Positions 17,222 through 25,690 of a DNA stretch of 64,000 nucleotides are shown here, in pieces. Below the pieces are notes generated by a model that saw only the letters and a program-made list of their open reading frames with translations, did no database searches and was not told where the DNA came from. The stretch comes from Streptomyces hygroscopicus subsp. hygroscopicus (GTDB taxonomy: Bacteria > Actinomycetota > Actinomycetes > Streptomycetales > Streptomycetaceae). Every line of letters begins with the position of its first letter. Position 1 is the first letter of the stretch. The position numbers and the translations under genes were made by a program. The stretch is from positions 372,001 to 436,000 of the forward strand of contig NZ_BSSM01000001.1 in NCBI RefSeq assembly GCF_030269125.1, written 5' to 3'.

Positions 17222-17481
17222 CGTCCCGTTCCGTTGCCTGTGATGTCGCCGGGGCCGTGTGCGGCCTCCAGCCGGTCGAGCAGTTCGTCCTCGCGCCGGT
17301 CGAACTCCTCCTCGGTGATCTCGCCCGACGTCAGCTGTTCTTCGAGACGGGCGAGTTCGGCCCGCACGGTGGCGGGGTCGTAATAGATCCGTTCCGCCTC
17401 GCGGAGCACCTGGTTGATCGCCCAGCCGCTGCCGCGCACCGGCGCGAAGGGCAGCAGCAGCACCTCTTTGATCAGTCCCAC
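17218..17481 (-). CDS. gvpG: Gas vesicle protein GvpG
   Basis: 87 residues. The family pattern is plain: GLIKEVLLLPFAPVRG at the N-terminus, REAERIYYDPATVRAELARLEEQL and the DRREDELLDRLE helix. The GTG start at 17481 follows GGAGGACCCC. Its stop overlaps gvpY by ATGA. GvpG is an accessory protein that works with GvpF/L. A 54-bp gap separates it from gvpF, one of the few gaps in this cluster. Confidence 0.95.
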   Translation of the reverse strand: MGLIKEVLLLPFAPVRGSGWAINQVLREAERIYYDPATVRAELARLEEQLTSGEITEEEFDRREDELLDRLEAAHGPGDITGNGTGR

Positions 17482-17535
17482 GGGGTCCTCCTTCCGGTGT
17501 CCGTGCGGGCCGCTCGGGGTTCGTTCCGCCGCCCG

Positions 17536-18291
17536 TCAGGGGGCCTCGGGGGCGTCCGCCGGCTGGGCGGGACCCGGTTCGACGAAGCTGTACGGCGGCA
17601 GCGGTCCGTTGACGCGTAGTTCCAGGTGGGGGCGGCCGGCGCGGACCCGTTCGACGGCGGCCAGGAAGTCCTCGGCGGTGTCCCGGGCGACCAGGAACGA
17701 GTCGTTGAGCAGCCAGCCGGTGGACTGGGGCCCGGCGCTGACCGCGGCGGCGACCGGTTCGAGCAGGCCCCGCACCTCGGCGGCGTCCTCTGCCTCCCGG
17801 GCCTTGACGGCGCCGGCGACCATCTCGCCGAGGCGCAGCTTGTCGTCGTAACTCCCGCCGCCCGCCTTCCGGTTGGCCTCGGCGAGGGCGCGCAGTTCCG
17901 GTTGCTCGGCCATCACCAGGTGCAGGACGGCATCCTCGACGTGATTGGCCTTGACGTTGTACTCGACCTTGCCCTCCAGGGCCGCGAGCCGCTCGTGGTA
18001 GTGATCGGCGCGCTCGCCGAGGACCTGGGTGACGGTGTCGTCGTCGGGGGCCACATTGCCGAACCGCATGGGCAGCACGCAGCCGGCGGCGCCCGCCTCG
18101 GCGAGCACGTTCTGGTGCGCGAGCAGGTCCCGGCGCTTGGGGCGCAGGCCCTCGGGGGCGTCACTGACCAGGGCGGCCAGGTCGCCCTCGGTGAGGATCC
18201 GCACGGGCCGGGCCGGTTCGCCGACGCCGGTCATCCCCTCGGGGAGCGCCGGGTGCGAACGGGCGGTGATCCCGTAGACGTACGTGCTCAC
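17536..18291 (-). CDS. gvpF: Gas vesicle protein GvpF (GvpF/GvpL family)
   Basis: 251 residues, the usual length. [20 protein letters not shown] opens the first domain; [28 protein letters not shown] and the C-terminal [14 protein letters not shown] are family hallmarks. GvpF binds GvpA and is regarded as an assembly factor inside the vesicle. The GTG start at 18291 overlaps the gvpA stop (GTGA). Confidence 0.95.
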   Translation of the reverse strand: MSTYVYGITARSHPALPEGMTGVGEPARPVRILTEGDLAALVSDAPEGLRPKRRDLLAHQNVLAEAGAAGCVLPMRFGNVAPDDDTVTQVLGERADHYHERLAALEGKVEYNVKANHVEDAVLHLVMAEQPELRALAEANRKAGGGSYDDKLRLGEMVAGAVKAREAEDAAEVRGLLEPVAAAVSAGPQSTGWLLNDSFLVARDTAEDFLAAVERVRAGRPHLELRVNGPLPPYSFVEPGPAQPADAPEAP

Positions 18292-18701
18292 TCCTGCTCC
18301 TCCTTGCGGCGGGCCGGGGCCTTGCGGGCGCGGGGCCGCTCCTCGCCCTCCTCGCGGGCCTGCTTGAAGGCGTCGGATATGGTCTCGGCGGCACCGGACA
18401 GGGCGCCCTTGGACTTGCCGCGCGCGCCGGACTCGGTGACCTGGCCGACGACGTCGGGCAGGCCGGGGCTCTTGTTGGGTCCGGATTCGAGATCGAGGCG
18501 ATTGCAGGCCTCGGCGAAGCGCAGGTAGGTGTCGACACTCGCCACGACGACCCTGACGTCGATCTTCAGGATCTCGATGCCGACCAGCGAGACGCGCACG
18601 AAGGCGTCGATCACCAGGCCGCGGTCGAGTACCAGCTCCAGTACGTCGTAGAGGCCGCTGCTGCCTCCGCCGCCGGTCTGCTGTGCAGGGACAACGGTCA
18701 T
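18288..18701 (-). CDS. gvpA: Major gas vesicle shell protein GvpA
   Basis: 137 residues. The conserved rib-forming core is at about 16-65 ([43 protein letters not shown]). A charged Streptomyces-type C-terminal extension follows ([14 protein letters not shown]). The ATG at 18701 is preceded by AGGAGGAGGA, the strongest ribosome binding site of the cluster, as expected for the main structural protein. Confidence 0.96.
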   Translation of the reverse strand: MTVVPAQQTGGGGSSGLYDVLELVLDRGLVIDAFVRVSLVGIEILKIDVRVVVASVDTYLRFAEACNRLDLESGPNKSPGLPDVVGQVTESGARGKSKGALSGAAETISDAFKQAREEGEERPRARKAPARRKEEQE

Positions 18702-18752
18702 ACCGGCCGTTCCTCCTCCTGGATAGTTACTGTCGGTCGGCCTTCGCGGCCG

Positions 18753-19256
18753 CTAGTGACCGCCGGGGCGTGGATCGGCTCTGCCACGCTCGTAGCGGCG
18801 GACCCGCCGGTAGCCGGTGAGCTGACCGTCCCGGTCCAGTTCGACCTGGTACCCGCCCATGAGGCTCATGGTGTCCGGCACGCGGGCCAGCTCCAGCACC
18901 TCCACTTCCAGCGACCAGCCGTCCTCCGTCTGCTCGAAGGAGGAGACCGATTCGGGCACGAGCCCGGTCAGCTCGGCAAGCTGGCCGCGCGCCTGGCGCA
19001 GCACCTCCACGGGGCCCGGCCGCCGGCCGTCGGGCTCCTGCCCGCTCCCGGTGGAACGGTCGTCCTCCGGGGACGTCCCGGAACCTCTCGGGGCCGGGTC
19101 CCTCCGTACCTTCCGGACCTTCCGGTGCTCCCGCCCCGGTTCCCGCTCGGCTTCCCGCCGGGGTTCCCGCTCGGCTTCGCGCTGGGGTTCCTCTCCGACT
19201 TCTTCACGGGGTTCCTGTGAACCCTGTGTCCGCGATGTGCGATGTGTGTTCGACAT
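18753..19256 (-). CDS. gvpO: Gas vesicle protein GvpO
   Basis: 167 residues. A highly charged N-terminal region contains a Glu/Arg-rich imperfect repeat (REAEREPRREAEREPG). The GvpO domain then occupies about 80-165: VLRQARGQLAELTGLVPESVS, DGWSLEVEVLELARVPDTMSL, GGYQVELDRDGQLTGYRRVRRYERG. The ATG at 19256 has AGAGGTGG before it. It is the first gene of the cluster and lies only 26 bp after the LigD-type gene on the same strand, so there is little room for a separate promoter. GvpO has been linked to regulation of gvp expression in haloarchaea. Confidence 0.95.
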   Translation of the reverse strand: MSNTHRTSRTQGSQEPREEVGEEPQREAEREPRREAEREPGREHRKVRKVRRDPAPRGSGTSPEDDRSTGSGQEPDGRRPGPVEVLRQARGQLAELTGLVPESVSSFEQTEDGWSLEVEVLELARVPDTMSLMGGYQVELDRDGQLTGYRRVRRYERGRADPRPGGH

Positions 19257-19282
19257 GGCCACCTCTTGGTGCGGGTGGCCGC

Positions 19283-20248
19283 TCAGCCCGTGGCCAAACC
19301 TTCGGGCCGCACTCGGACGCGCAGGTCCGCGAGGCGCCGCCGGGCGGGCCCGAGACCACGGCCCCGGGCCGGCAGCTCCGCCCAGGGGTCCGTGCGGGCC
19401 TGCTCCACGGCGTCGGCGACCGTCCAGCGGCGGGCGTCGAGCCCGGGGTCGTCCAGCTGTGCCCACGCGAGGGGCACGGCGACGGGGGCGCCGGGACGGG
19501 CGCGGACCGTGTAGGGGGCCACGGCGGTCTGGGCGTAGGCGTTGCGCTGCACGTCGAGATAGAGCCGGCCGCCGCGGTCGTCCTTGCGGACGGCGGTGGT
19601 GAGCCGGTCCGGGTGCCGGGCGGCGGCGATTTCCGCCACGCCGTGCGCGAACCGCCGCACCTCGTCGAAGCCGTGGCGGCCGTCGAGCGGCACGACGAGG
19701 TGCAGCCCGCAGGAGCCGGTGGTCATGGGGACGGCGGGCAGGGCGAGTTCGTCCAGCAGCGCGCGCAGCAGGGCGGCGGCCTCGCGGACGGGGGCGAAGT
19801 CGTCGTCGGGCGGGTCGAGGTCGAGGACCAGCCGGTCGGGGTGGTCGGGGCTGGCGGCGCGGTCGGTGCGGGACAGCCAGCGGTGCAACGTGACGCAGGC
19901 CTGGTCGGCGAGGAAGAGGAGGGTGGCGGTGTCGTCGCACACGACGTGCGTGACGGTGCCGGCCTCCTTGGCGACCTCGGCGCGGGTGATCCACCGCGGG
20001 TAGTACTCCGGGGTGTTCTTCTGCATGAAACACGGCCCGTCGACGCCGTCCGGGTAGCGCTCCAGCATCAGCGGGCGGCCCCGCAGGTGCGGCAGCAGGT
20101 AGGGGGCGACGGAGTGGTAGTACTCGGCGAGGTCGCCCTTGGTGTACTCCTTCGCGCCCCAGCGGCCGGGGAAGAGGACCTTCCCCGGCCGCTGGATCTC
20201 CACCGTGCGGCGGCCCGCCCGTATCGGCCGCGGCTCGTCGTCGTTCAC
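19283..20248 (-). CDS. LigD-type NHEJ polymerase/primase domain protein
   Basis: 321 residues, a stand-alone PolDom of the bacterial non-homologous end-joining LigD family. Seen are RTVEIQRPGKVLFP, the metal-binding DLDPPDDDF, the GSCGLHLVVPL variant of the SGxxGxH motif, and the C-terminal YTVRARPGAPVAVPLAW. There is no ligase or nuclease domain in this reading frame and no Ku gene nearby. It would fill gaps with ribo- or deoxyribonucleotides at breaks. The GTG start at 20248 overlaps the transketolase stop (GTGA). Confidence 0.9.
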   Translation of the reverse strand: MNDDEPRPIRAGRRTVEIQRPGKVLFPGRWGAKEYTKGDLAEYYHSVAPYLLPHLRGRPLMLERYPDGVDGPCFMQKNTPEYYPRWITRAEVAKEAGTVTHVVCDDTATLLFLADQACVTLHRWLSRTDRAASPDHPDRLVLDLDPPDDDFAPVREAAALLRALLDELALPAVPMTTGSCGLHLVVPLDGRHGFDEVRRFAHGVAEIAAARHPDRLTTAVRKDDRGGRLYLDVQRNAYAQTAVAPYTVRARPGAPVAVPLAWAQLDDPGLDARRWTVADAVEQARTDPWAELPARGRGLGPARRRLADLRVRVRPEGLATG

Positions 20249-22092
20249 CGCACCATCGCCTCCTCCACCAGCAGTTTCGCCGCCGCCACGATGCCGAGGG
20301 CGTCGATGCCCGCGGCGTGCAACTGCTCGTCCGGGGCGGCCGAGCCGGGCATCGTGCGGACTCCGAGCCGGACCAGGCGGGGCACCGGCCGGCCGTCGGC
20401 GAAGGACTCCGCGACCGCGTCCCCGAGGCCGCCCTCGGGGTGGTGGTCCTCGACGGTGAGCAGACACCCGGTGTCCTCGGCGGCGCGGCGCAGCGTCTCG
20501 GCGTCGGCGGGCTTGACCGAGTACAGGTCGATCACCCGGACCGCGATGCCGTCCTCGGCGAGCCGGTCGGCGGCCGCGAGTGCCTCGGGGACGGTGACCC
20601 CCGCCGCGACGATCGTCAGCCGGTCATCCTCCGAGGAGCGCAGCGTCTTGCTGCCGCCCACCGGGAACTCCTCGTCGGGTCCGTAGAGCACCGGCGTCTT
20701 GCCGCGCGAGGTGCGCAGATAGCGGATGCCGTCGAGCCCGGCCATGGCGGCGACCAGCCGGGCCGTCTGGTTGGCGTCGCACGGGTAGAGCACCGTGGAG
20801 CCGTACACGGAACGGAACATGGCAAGGTCCTCCAGGCCCATCTGGGAGGGCCCGTCCTGTCCGATGGCGACCCCGGCGTGCGAGCCGACGAGGTTGATCC
20901 CGGAGCCGCTGATGGACGCCATGCGCACGAAGTCGTGGGCGCGGGTGAGGAACGCGGCGAAGGTCGCGGCGAAGGGCACCCAGCCGCGCGCCGCCATTCC
21001 CACGGCGGTGGCGACGAGTTGCTGCTCGGCGATGTAGCACTCGAAGAAGCGGTCGGGATGCGCCTTGGCGAACTCCTCTGTGCGGGTGGAGTCGCCGACC
21101 TCGCCGTCCAGGGCGACGACGTCGCCGCGCGCGTCGCCGAGCGCGGCGAGGGCGGCGCCGAAGGCGTCCCTGGTGGCGGCCTCGTCCCCCTGTTCGTAGC
21201 GCGGCAGCCGGACCACCTCGGTGGTGCGGTCGCGCAGCGTGGCGGCGGCCGGCGGCTCGCCCACGCGGATGTGCAGCTCGCGGGGGCCGCCGAGTTCGGC
21301 GATGGCCTCGTCGGCGTCGGGCAGCGGCTTGCCGTGGTGCCCTTCCCGGTCCTGCACGGCGGCCACGCCCTTGCCCTTGAGGGTGCGGGCGAGGATCACC
21401 ACGGGCTGCCCGGCGGTGGACAGCGCCTCTCCGTACGCCCGGTCGATCGCGTCCACGTCGTGGCCGTCGATCTCGATGGTGTGCCAGCCGAAGGCCTGGA
21501 AGCGGCGGGCGTAGGCGTCCAGGTCATGGCCGTGCCGGGTGGGGCCGCGCTGCCCGAGCCGGTTGACGTCCACGATCACCTTCAGGTTGTCCAGGTGCTC
21601 GAACCCGGCGTGCTCGGCGGCCTCCCAGACCGAGCCCTCCGCCAGCTCGCTGTCGCCGCACAGCACCCACACCCGGTAGCCGGTGCGGTCCAGGCGCAGC
21701 CCGGCCAGCGCGATGCCGACCCCTACGGGCAGTCCCTGGCCGAGGGAGCCGGTGGCCGTCTCCACCCAGGGCATCCGGCGGGGCGTCGGGTGTCCTTCCA
21801 GGCGGCTGCCGAGCTTGCGGAAGGTGACCAGCTCGCCGTCCTCGATGGCGCCGGCCGCCTTGTACGCGGCGTACAGCAGCGGCGAGGCGTGGCCCTTGGA
21901 CAGGACGAAGCGGTCGTTGGCGGGGTGTTCGGGGCGCTCGAAGTCGTAGCACAGATGGTTCGCGAGGAGCACGGCGACCAGGTCGGCGGCGGACATCGAG
22001 GACGTGGGGTGCCCGGACCCCGCCGCCGCGGCGGCCCGTACGCTGTCGACGCGCAACTGCTGTCCGAGTTCGGCGAGTTCGGCGGTGTCCAT
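20245..22092 (-). CDS. Transketolase
   Basis: 615 residues, full length for a bacterial single-chain transketolase. The ThDP site is GDSELAEGS with DVNRLGQ; substrate and proton-relay His are in GSGHPTSS, SKGHASP and LVGSHAGV; the cofactor-activating Glu is in ECYIAEQQLV. It exchanges two-carbon ketol units in the pentose phosphate pathway. AAGGAGA precedes the ATG at 22092. It is flanked by NDH-2 upstream (40 bp) and the LigD polymerase downstream, so it is probably a second, non-housekeeping copy (inference). Confidence 0.92.
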   Translation of the reverse strand: MDTAELAELGQQLRVDSVRAAAAAGSGHPTSSMSAADLVAVLLANHLCYDFERPEHPANDRFVLSKGHASPLLYAAYKAAGAIEDGELVTFRKLGSRLEGHPTPRRMPWVETATGSLGQGLPVGVGIALAGLRLDRTGYRVWVLCGDSELAEGSVWEAAEHAGFEHLDNLKVIVDVNRLGQRGPTRHGHDLDAYARRFQAFGWHTIEIDGHDVDAIDRAYGEALSTAGQPVVILARTLKGKGVAAVQDREGHHGKPLPDADEAIAELGGPRELHIRVGEPPAAATLRDRTTEVVRLPRYEQGDEAATRDAFGAALAALGDARGDVVALDGEVGDSTRTEEFAKAHPDRFFECYIAEQQLVATAVGMAARGWVPFAATFAAFLTRAHDFVRMASISGSGINLVGSHAGVAIGQDGPSQMGLEDLAMFRSVYGSTVLYPCDANQTARLVAAMAGLDGIRYLRTSRGKTPVLYGPDEEFPVGGSKTLRSSEDDRLTIVAAGVTVPEALAAADRLAEDGIAVRVIDLYSVKPADAETLRRAAEDTGCLLTVEDHHPEGGLGDAVAESFADGRPVPRLVRLGVRTMPGSAAPDEQLHAAGIDALGIVAAAKLLVEEAMVR

Positions 22093-22132
22093 GGCTCTCC
22101 TTGGGCGAGATGGTGTGGCTGGATCGAGTGGG

Positions 22133-23458
22133 CTACCGGGGCGCGGACGCGTCCGGGGGCTCCCGGGGGAGCTCCGGCGAGGCGGACTCCAGGGGCACCG
22201 CCCAGGACCGTACGAGGCCCAACTGGACGCCCTGGCGCGGCAGTACGGCGTCCAGCAGCCAGTCGGCGGCCACGCGCAGCCGGTTGCCGGGCAGCGCGGC
22301 CAGGTGGTAGGCGCGGGTGACGGCACCGGCCGCCGGGCCGGACAGCGCGATGCCGAAGGGGTCGGCGGCGGCCCGCATCCCGCCGAGGTCGACGGCGAAG
22401 CCCAGGTCCCGGTGGCGGTACGGGCGGCGGCGCCGGCCGAGGCCGAGCGAGGCGGCCACGTTCTCCCCGGCGACACGGCCCTGGCGCCACGCGTGCTGGG
22501 CGGTCATCGGGGTGAGCTCGCCGGGGCGGTCCAGGTCGGGCACGGCGGCCGCGTCCCCGCACGCGAACACCTCGGGCCTGCCGGGCATCCCCAGGAAGGG
22601 GTCCACGATCACCCGGCCGCGCTCCAACGGCCGGCCGACCGCCGCCACCAGCGGGTCGGGGCGGACGCCGACGCACCACACGAGGGTGCGGGAGGGAATG
22701 CTGTCGCCGTCGGTGAGCAGCACCCCCTCGTGGGTGGCCTCCCGCACCGAGGTGCCGGTGCGCACCTCGACGCCCCGCTGCCGCAGTACCCGGCCGGCGA
22801 TGCGGGAGAGGCGTTCGTCCAGTTCCGGCAGGACGCGCGGGGCGACGTCGAGCAGCAGCCAGCGCGGCCGGACCCCGTCGGGCAGGGGCCGGCGGCGGAC
22901 CAGCCGGTCGGTGAGCAGCCGCAGGTGCGCCGCGACCTCGGTGCCGGTGTACCCGGCGCCGACCACGACGAAGGTGCAGCGGGCGGCGCGGACGGCGGGG
23001 TCGTCCTCGGATGCGGCCAGCTCGATCTGCCGGGTGACGTGGTCGCGCAGGTACAGGGCCTCGGGCAGGCCGCGGAAGCCGTGGGCGTGCTCGGCGATGC
23101 CGGGGATGGGGAGCAGCTTGTTGACGCTGCCGACGGCGAGGACCAGGCGGTCGTAGCCGAGGGTGCCGGTGTCGCCCTCGGGGCCCGTGTAGTGGACGGT
23201 GCGCGCGTCGAGGTCGATCCCGTCCGCCTCGCCGAGCACCGGGCGGACGCCGTGCAGGGTGCCGGGCAGGGAGACGGTGACCCTGCGGGCCTCCAGGACG
23301 CCGGCGGCGACCTGGGGCAGCAGGGGCAGGTACAGGAAGTAGTCGGTCGGGTTCAGCAGGGTGATCTCCACCCGGTTCCGGGCCAGCCGGGCCAGGGTCC
23401 GGGCGGCCCGGTAACCGGCGAAACCGGCGCCGACGATCACCACGCGCGGTCGACTCAC
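22133..23458 (-). CDS. NAD(P)/FAD-dependent oxidoreductase, type II NADH dehydrogenase-like
   Basis: 441 residues. FAD-binding GxGxxG is at the start (VVIVGAGFAGYRAAR), the NAD-binding motif is VVVGAGYTGTEVAAHL, and the C-terminal FAD motif is VFACGDAAAVPD. TDYFLYLPLLPQVAAGVLE and LTPMTAQHAWRQG are typical of NDH-2. It would pass electrons from NADH to quinone without pumping protons. The GTG at 23458 follows GGAGGCG. It may head the leftward transcript that runs through transketolase, the LigD polymerase and the gvp genes. Confidence 0.9.
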   Translation of the reverse strand: MSRPRVVIVGAGFAGYRAARTLARLARNRVEITLLNPTDYFLYLPLLPQVAAGVLEARRVTVSLPGTLHGVRPVLGEADGIDLDARTVHYTGPEGDTGTLGYDRLVLAVGSVNKLLPIPGIAEHAHGFRGLPEALYLRDHVTRQIELAASEDDPAVRAARCTFVVVGAGYTGTEVAAHLRLLTDRLVRRRPLPDGVRPRWLLLDVAPRVLPELDERLSRIAGRVLRQRGVEVRTGTSVREATHEGVLLTDGDSIPSRTLVWCVGVRPDPLVAAVGRPLERGRVIVDPFLGMPGRPEVFACGDAAAVPDLDRPGELTPMTAQHAWRQGRVAGENVAASLGLGRRRRPYRHRDLGFAVDLGGMRAAADPFGIALSGPAAGAVTRAYHLAALPGNRLRVAADWLLDAVLPRQGVQLGLVRSWAVPLESASPELPREPPDASAPR

Positions 23459-23823
23459 GGTTACGCCTCCGGCGGTGGGCTCGTGCGAGGTGTTCCGCGT
23501 ATCCGGGGCCGGGGCAACCAAACGCCGGGGGCGGTCACCCGGGCGGCGGACAGGATGCCTGCGGACTCGGACGCCGGAGGGCCTGGAGCGGGCTGGTCCG
23601 GGGGTGGCTCTCCGGAAGCGGCCGTGGCGGGCCGGTCACGCGGCCTGCGCGCCCCTCGGGGCCGACGGGCCGCCGTCCGGGTGGGCCGGGCCGCCGTCGC
23701 TCGCGGAGGTTGCCGGGGCCGACCGCCCGGCCGTGGCGCGACGGGGTCCGCGTTTCGTGCCGGTACCCCCGGTTACCCGGGCCGCGATGTCCACGCCCGC
23801 TTTCCGCACGCGGAGGTGCGCCC
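23459..23823. other. Divergent intergenic region, no gene seen
   Basis: This 365-bp spacer separates the leftward NDH-2 gene from the rightward LLM oxidoreductase and should hold both promoters. On the minus strand GCGT, 14 bases and GGGTAA near 23780-23800 loosely fit the SigB-type consensus. A short open frame here is Arg/Pro-rich with no support. CGGAGGTG serves the LLM gene start. Confidence 0.45.
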
Positions 23824-24783
23824 ATGCCCGAGTACGGTTACTTCCTGGCGAGCGAGGAGCACGGTCCGGCCGGGCTCGTGGAGCAGGCGCGGATGGCCGA
23901 GCAGGCCGGCTTCCGGGCGCTGTGGATCTCGGACCACTTCCACCCGTGGAACGACGCGCAGGGCCAGAGTCCCTTCGTGTGGTCGGTGATCGGCGCGCTG
24001 TCGGAGGCGGTGTCGCTACCCGTCGAGACGGCCGTGACCTGTCCCACCGTGCGGATGCACCCGGCCGTGACCGCGCACGCCGCGGCGACCAGCGCGGTGC
24101 TGACCGAGGGCCGCTTCCGGCTGGGCCTCGGCACCGGCGAGGCGCTGAACGAGCACATCCTCGGCGACCGCTGGCCCCCGGTGCACGTACGGCTGGAGAT
24201 GCTGGAGGAGGCGGTGCAGGTGATGCGCCGGCTGTTCACCGGCGAGGAGGTCAACCACCGCGGCACGCACTACACCGTGGAGAACGCCCGCCTCTACACC
24301 GTCCCCGACGAGCCGGTCCCCATCGACATCTCGGGCTTCGGCCCCAAGGCGATCTCCCTCGCCTCCCGTGTGGCCGACGGCTTCGTCACGATGATGCCGC
24401 AGGAGGAGATGGTCGCCTCCTTCCGCGAGGGCGGCGGCGGGGCCAAGCTCGTCAGCGGCGGTACCAAGGTCTGCTACGGCGCCGACCGCGAGGAGTGCGT
24501 CCGTACGGTGCACCGGCTCTGGTACAACGAGCTGCTGCCCGGCGAGATGGGCCAGGTGCTGCCCTCCCCGCGCCACTTCGAGCAGCTGCACGAGCTGGTC
24601 ACCGAGGACATGGTGCGGGAGAACGTGGTCTGCGGCGACGACCCGGACGAACACGCGGCCGCCCTGCGCGCCTTCGCGGACGCCGGGTTCGACCGCGTGT
24701 ACGTCAACCAGATCGGCCCCGACCAGCGGGGCTTCTTCGACTTCTACCGGACGAAGGTGCTGCCCCGGCTGGCCGAGGGCTGA
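23824..24783 (+). CDS. F420-dependent LLM-class oxidoreductase (G6PDH-like, TIGR03557 type)
   Basis: 319 residues. The luciferase-like TIM barrel opens with YGYFLASEEHGPAGLVEQA and has the hallmark LWISDHFHPWND, QSPFVWSVIGAL, RFRLGLGTGEALNEHILGD and VNQIGPDQRGFF. These match the actinobacterial subgroup related to F420-dependent glucose-6-phosphate dehydrogenase. It probably moves a hydride between F420 and an alcohol or aldehyde; the substrate is unknown. The ATG at 23824 follows CGGAGGTG. Confidence 0.9.
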   Translation: MPEYGYFLASEEHGPAGLVEQARMAEQAGFRALWISDHFHPWNDAQGQSPFVWSVIGALSEAVSLPVETAVTCPTVRMHPAVTAHAAATSAVLTEGRFRLGLGTGEALNEHILGDRWPPVHVRLEMLEEAVQVMRRLFTGEEVNHRGTHYTVENARLYTVPDEPVPIDISGFGPKAISLASRVADGFVTMMPQEEMVASFREGGGGAKLVSGGTKVCYGADREECVRTVHRLWYNELLPGEMGQVLPSPRHFEQLHELVTEDMVRENVVCGDDPDEHAAALRAFADAGFDRVYVNQIGPDQRGFFDFYRTKVLPRLAEG

Positions 24784-24795
24784 GCCCCGGCGGCC

Positions 24796-24818
24796 GGCGA
24801 CCCGCCCCGGCGGTCGCC
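24796..24818. terminator. Possible bidirectional hairpin between convergent genes
   Basis: GGCGACC pairs with GGTCGCC around a nine-base loop. It fills most of the 34-bp gap between the LLM stop and the end of the holin-like gene. There is no T-run, which is common in Streptomyces terminators. Confidence 0.45.
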
Positions 24819-25258
24819 TACCGGTGCGGGTCGTCCATGTCGGCCGGAGTGCGCGGCGGATCCTTGGGGATCGGCGGGTACGGCATCCCGAGGCCGCCCG
24901 GCGGGGCGACCGGCGGGGTGCCGCCGACCACACGGTGCGGCGGGTGCGGTCCGCGCCCCGCGGAATGGGCAGCGGCACGCAGCGCGTACGCCACCGCGGC
25001 CATCAGCGCCGCGGTGATCAGCGCGGCCGCCCAGCCGGACAGCCTGATCGCCAGGGCCAGGCCGACGGCGAGGGCCACCGCGCCGCCCGCGTACAGGGCG
25101 GCGGCACCGGACGCGCCGTAGAGCACGGCGGTACGGCGCTGCTTGCGGGTCTGCTCGCGCAGTTCCTCCCGTACCGTCACGCGGGCCACCCGAGCCAGTT
25201 CCTCGACCAGCTCCTTGTCGAGATGTTCCAGATGATCCAAAGGTTCCGAACGGTTCAT
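24818..25258 (-). CDS. Holin-like (Phage_holin_3_6-type) membrane protein
   Basis: 146 residues. A charged N-terminal helix (LDHLEHLDKELVEELARV) precedes two transmembrane helices (AALYAGGAVALAVGLALAI; AAALITAALMAAVAYAL), and a Pro/Gly-rich cytoplasmic tail follows. This layout matches the actinobacterial holin superfamily III proteins, which are not necessarily phage-derived. The ATG at 25258 lies nine bases after a minus-strand GGGTAC with GTTA 15 bases further upstream, a possible SigB-type promoter with an almost leaderless start. Confidence 0.75.
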   Translation of the reverse strand: MNRSEPLDHLEHLDKELVEELARVARVTVREELREQTRKQRRTAVLYGASGAAALYAGGAVALAVGLALAIRLSGWAAALITAALMAAVAYALRAAAHSAGRGPHPPHRVVGGTPPVAPPGGLGMPYPPIPKDPPRTPADMDDPHR

Positions 25259-25338
25259 GTCAGGCGGGTACCCTGCGCGCACCCCGGGTAACTCCGGGGG
25301 GCCTGCGCGGCGGCCCGGTCCCAACTAGGCTCGGACGC

Positions 25339-25686
25339 ATGGAGATTCTGGGCGCCTCGCTGCGTATCTGCGTGGCCGACATCGAGACCGCGATCCCCTT
25401 CTACGAGCGGCTGGCCGGCGGCACCGCGCAGCGTTTCGAACGCGGCGGCGTCCAGGTCGCCGCGATCGGCTCCTTCCTGCTGATGAGCGGCCCGGAGGCG
25501 GAGCTGGAGATCCTGCGCAAGGTCACCGCGACGATCGCCGTCAAGGACGTGGACGAGGTGCACCAGCTGCTCACCGGCCTCGGCGCCCGCATCCTGGTGG
25601 AGCCGGTGCCGACGCCGGTGGGCCGCAATCTGCTCGCGATGCACCCGGACGGGTCGATCTTCGAGTACGTGGACCAGCACAGCTGA
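25339..25686 (+). CDS. VOC family protein (glyoxalase/dioxygenase fold)
   Basis: 115 residues, a single VOC module with two beta-alpha-beta-beta-beta halves: SLRICVADIETAIPFYERLAG, and DVDEVHQLLTGLGARI with MHPDGSIFEYVDQH. The terminal Glu of the metal site (IFEYVD) is present. Members are glyoxalases, dioxygenases or antibiotic-binding proteins; the role here is open. Its ATG is preceded by AACTAGGCT, a possible -10. Confidence 0.85.
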   Translation: MEILGASLRICVADIETAIPFYERLAGGTAQRFERGGVQVAAIGSFLLMSGPEAELEILRKVTATIAVKDVDEVHQLLTGLGARILVEPVPTPVGRNLLAMHPDGSIFEYVDQHS

Positions 25687-25690
25687 GGAC

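Noticed and set aside
23535..23825. Minus-strand frame between NDH-2 and the LLM gene
   Set aside because: Pro/Arg/Gly-rich composition, no motif, in a divergent promoter region.
24818..25258. Prophage from the holin-like gene
   Set aside because: No other phage genes are nearby; such membrane proteins are common in actinobacterial chromosomes.
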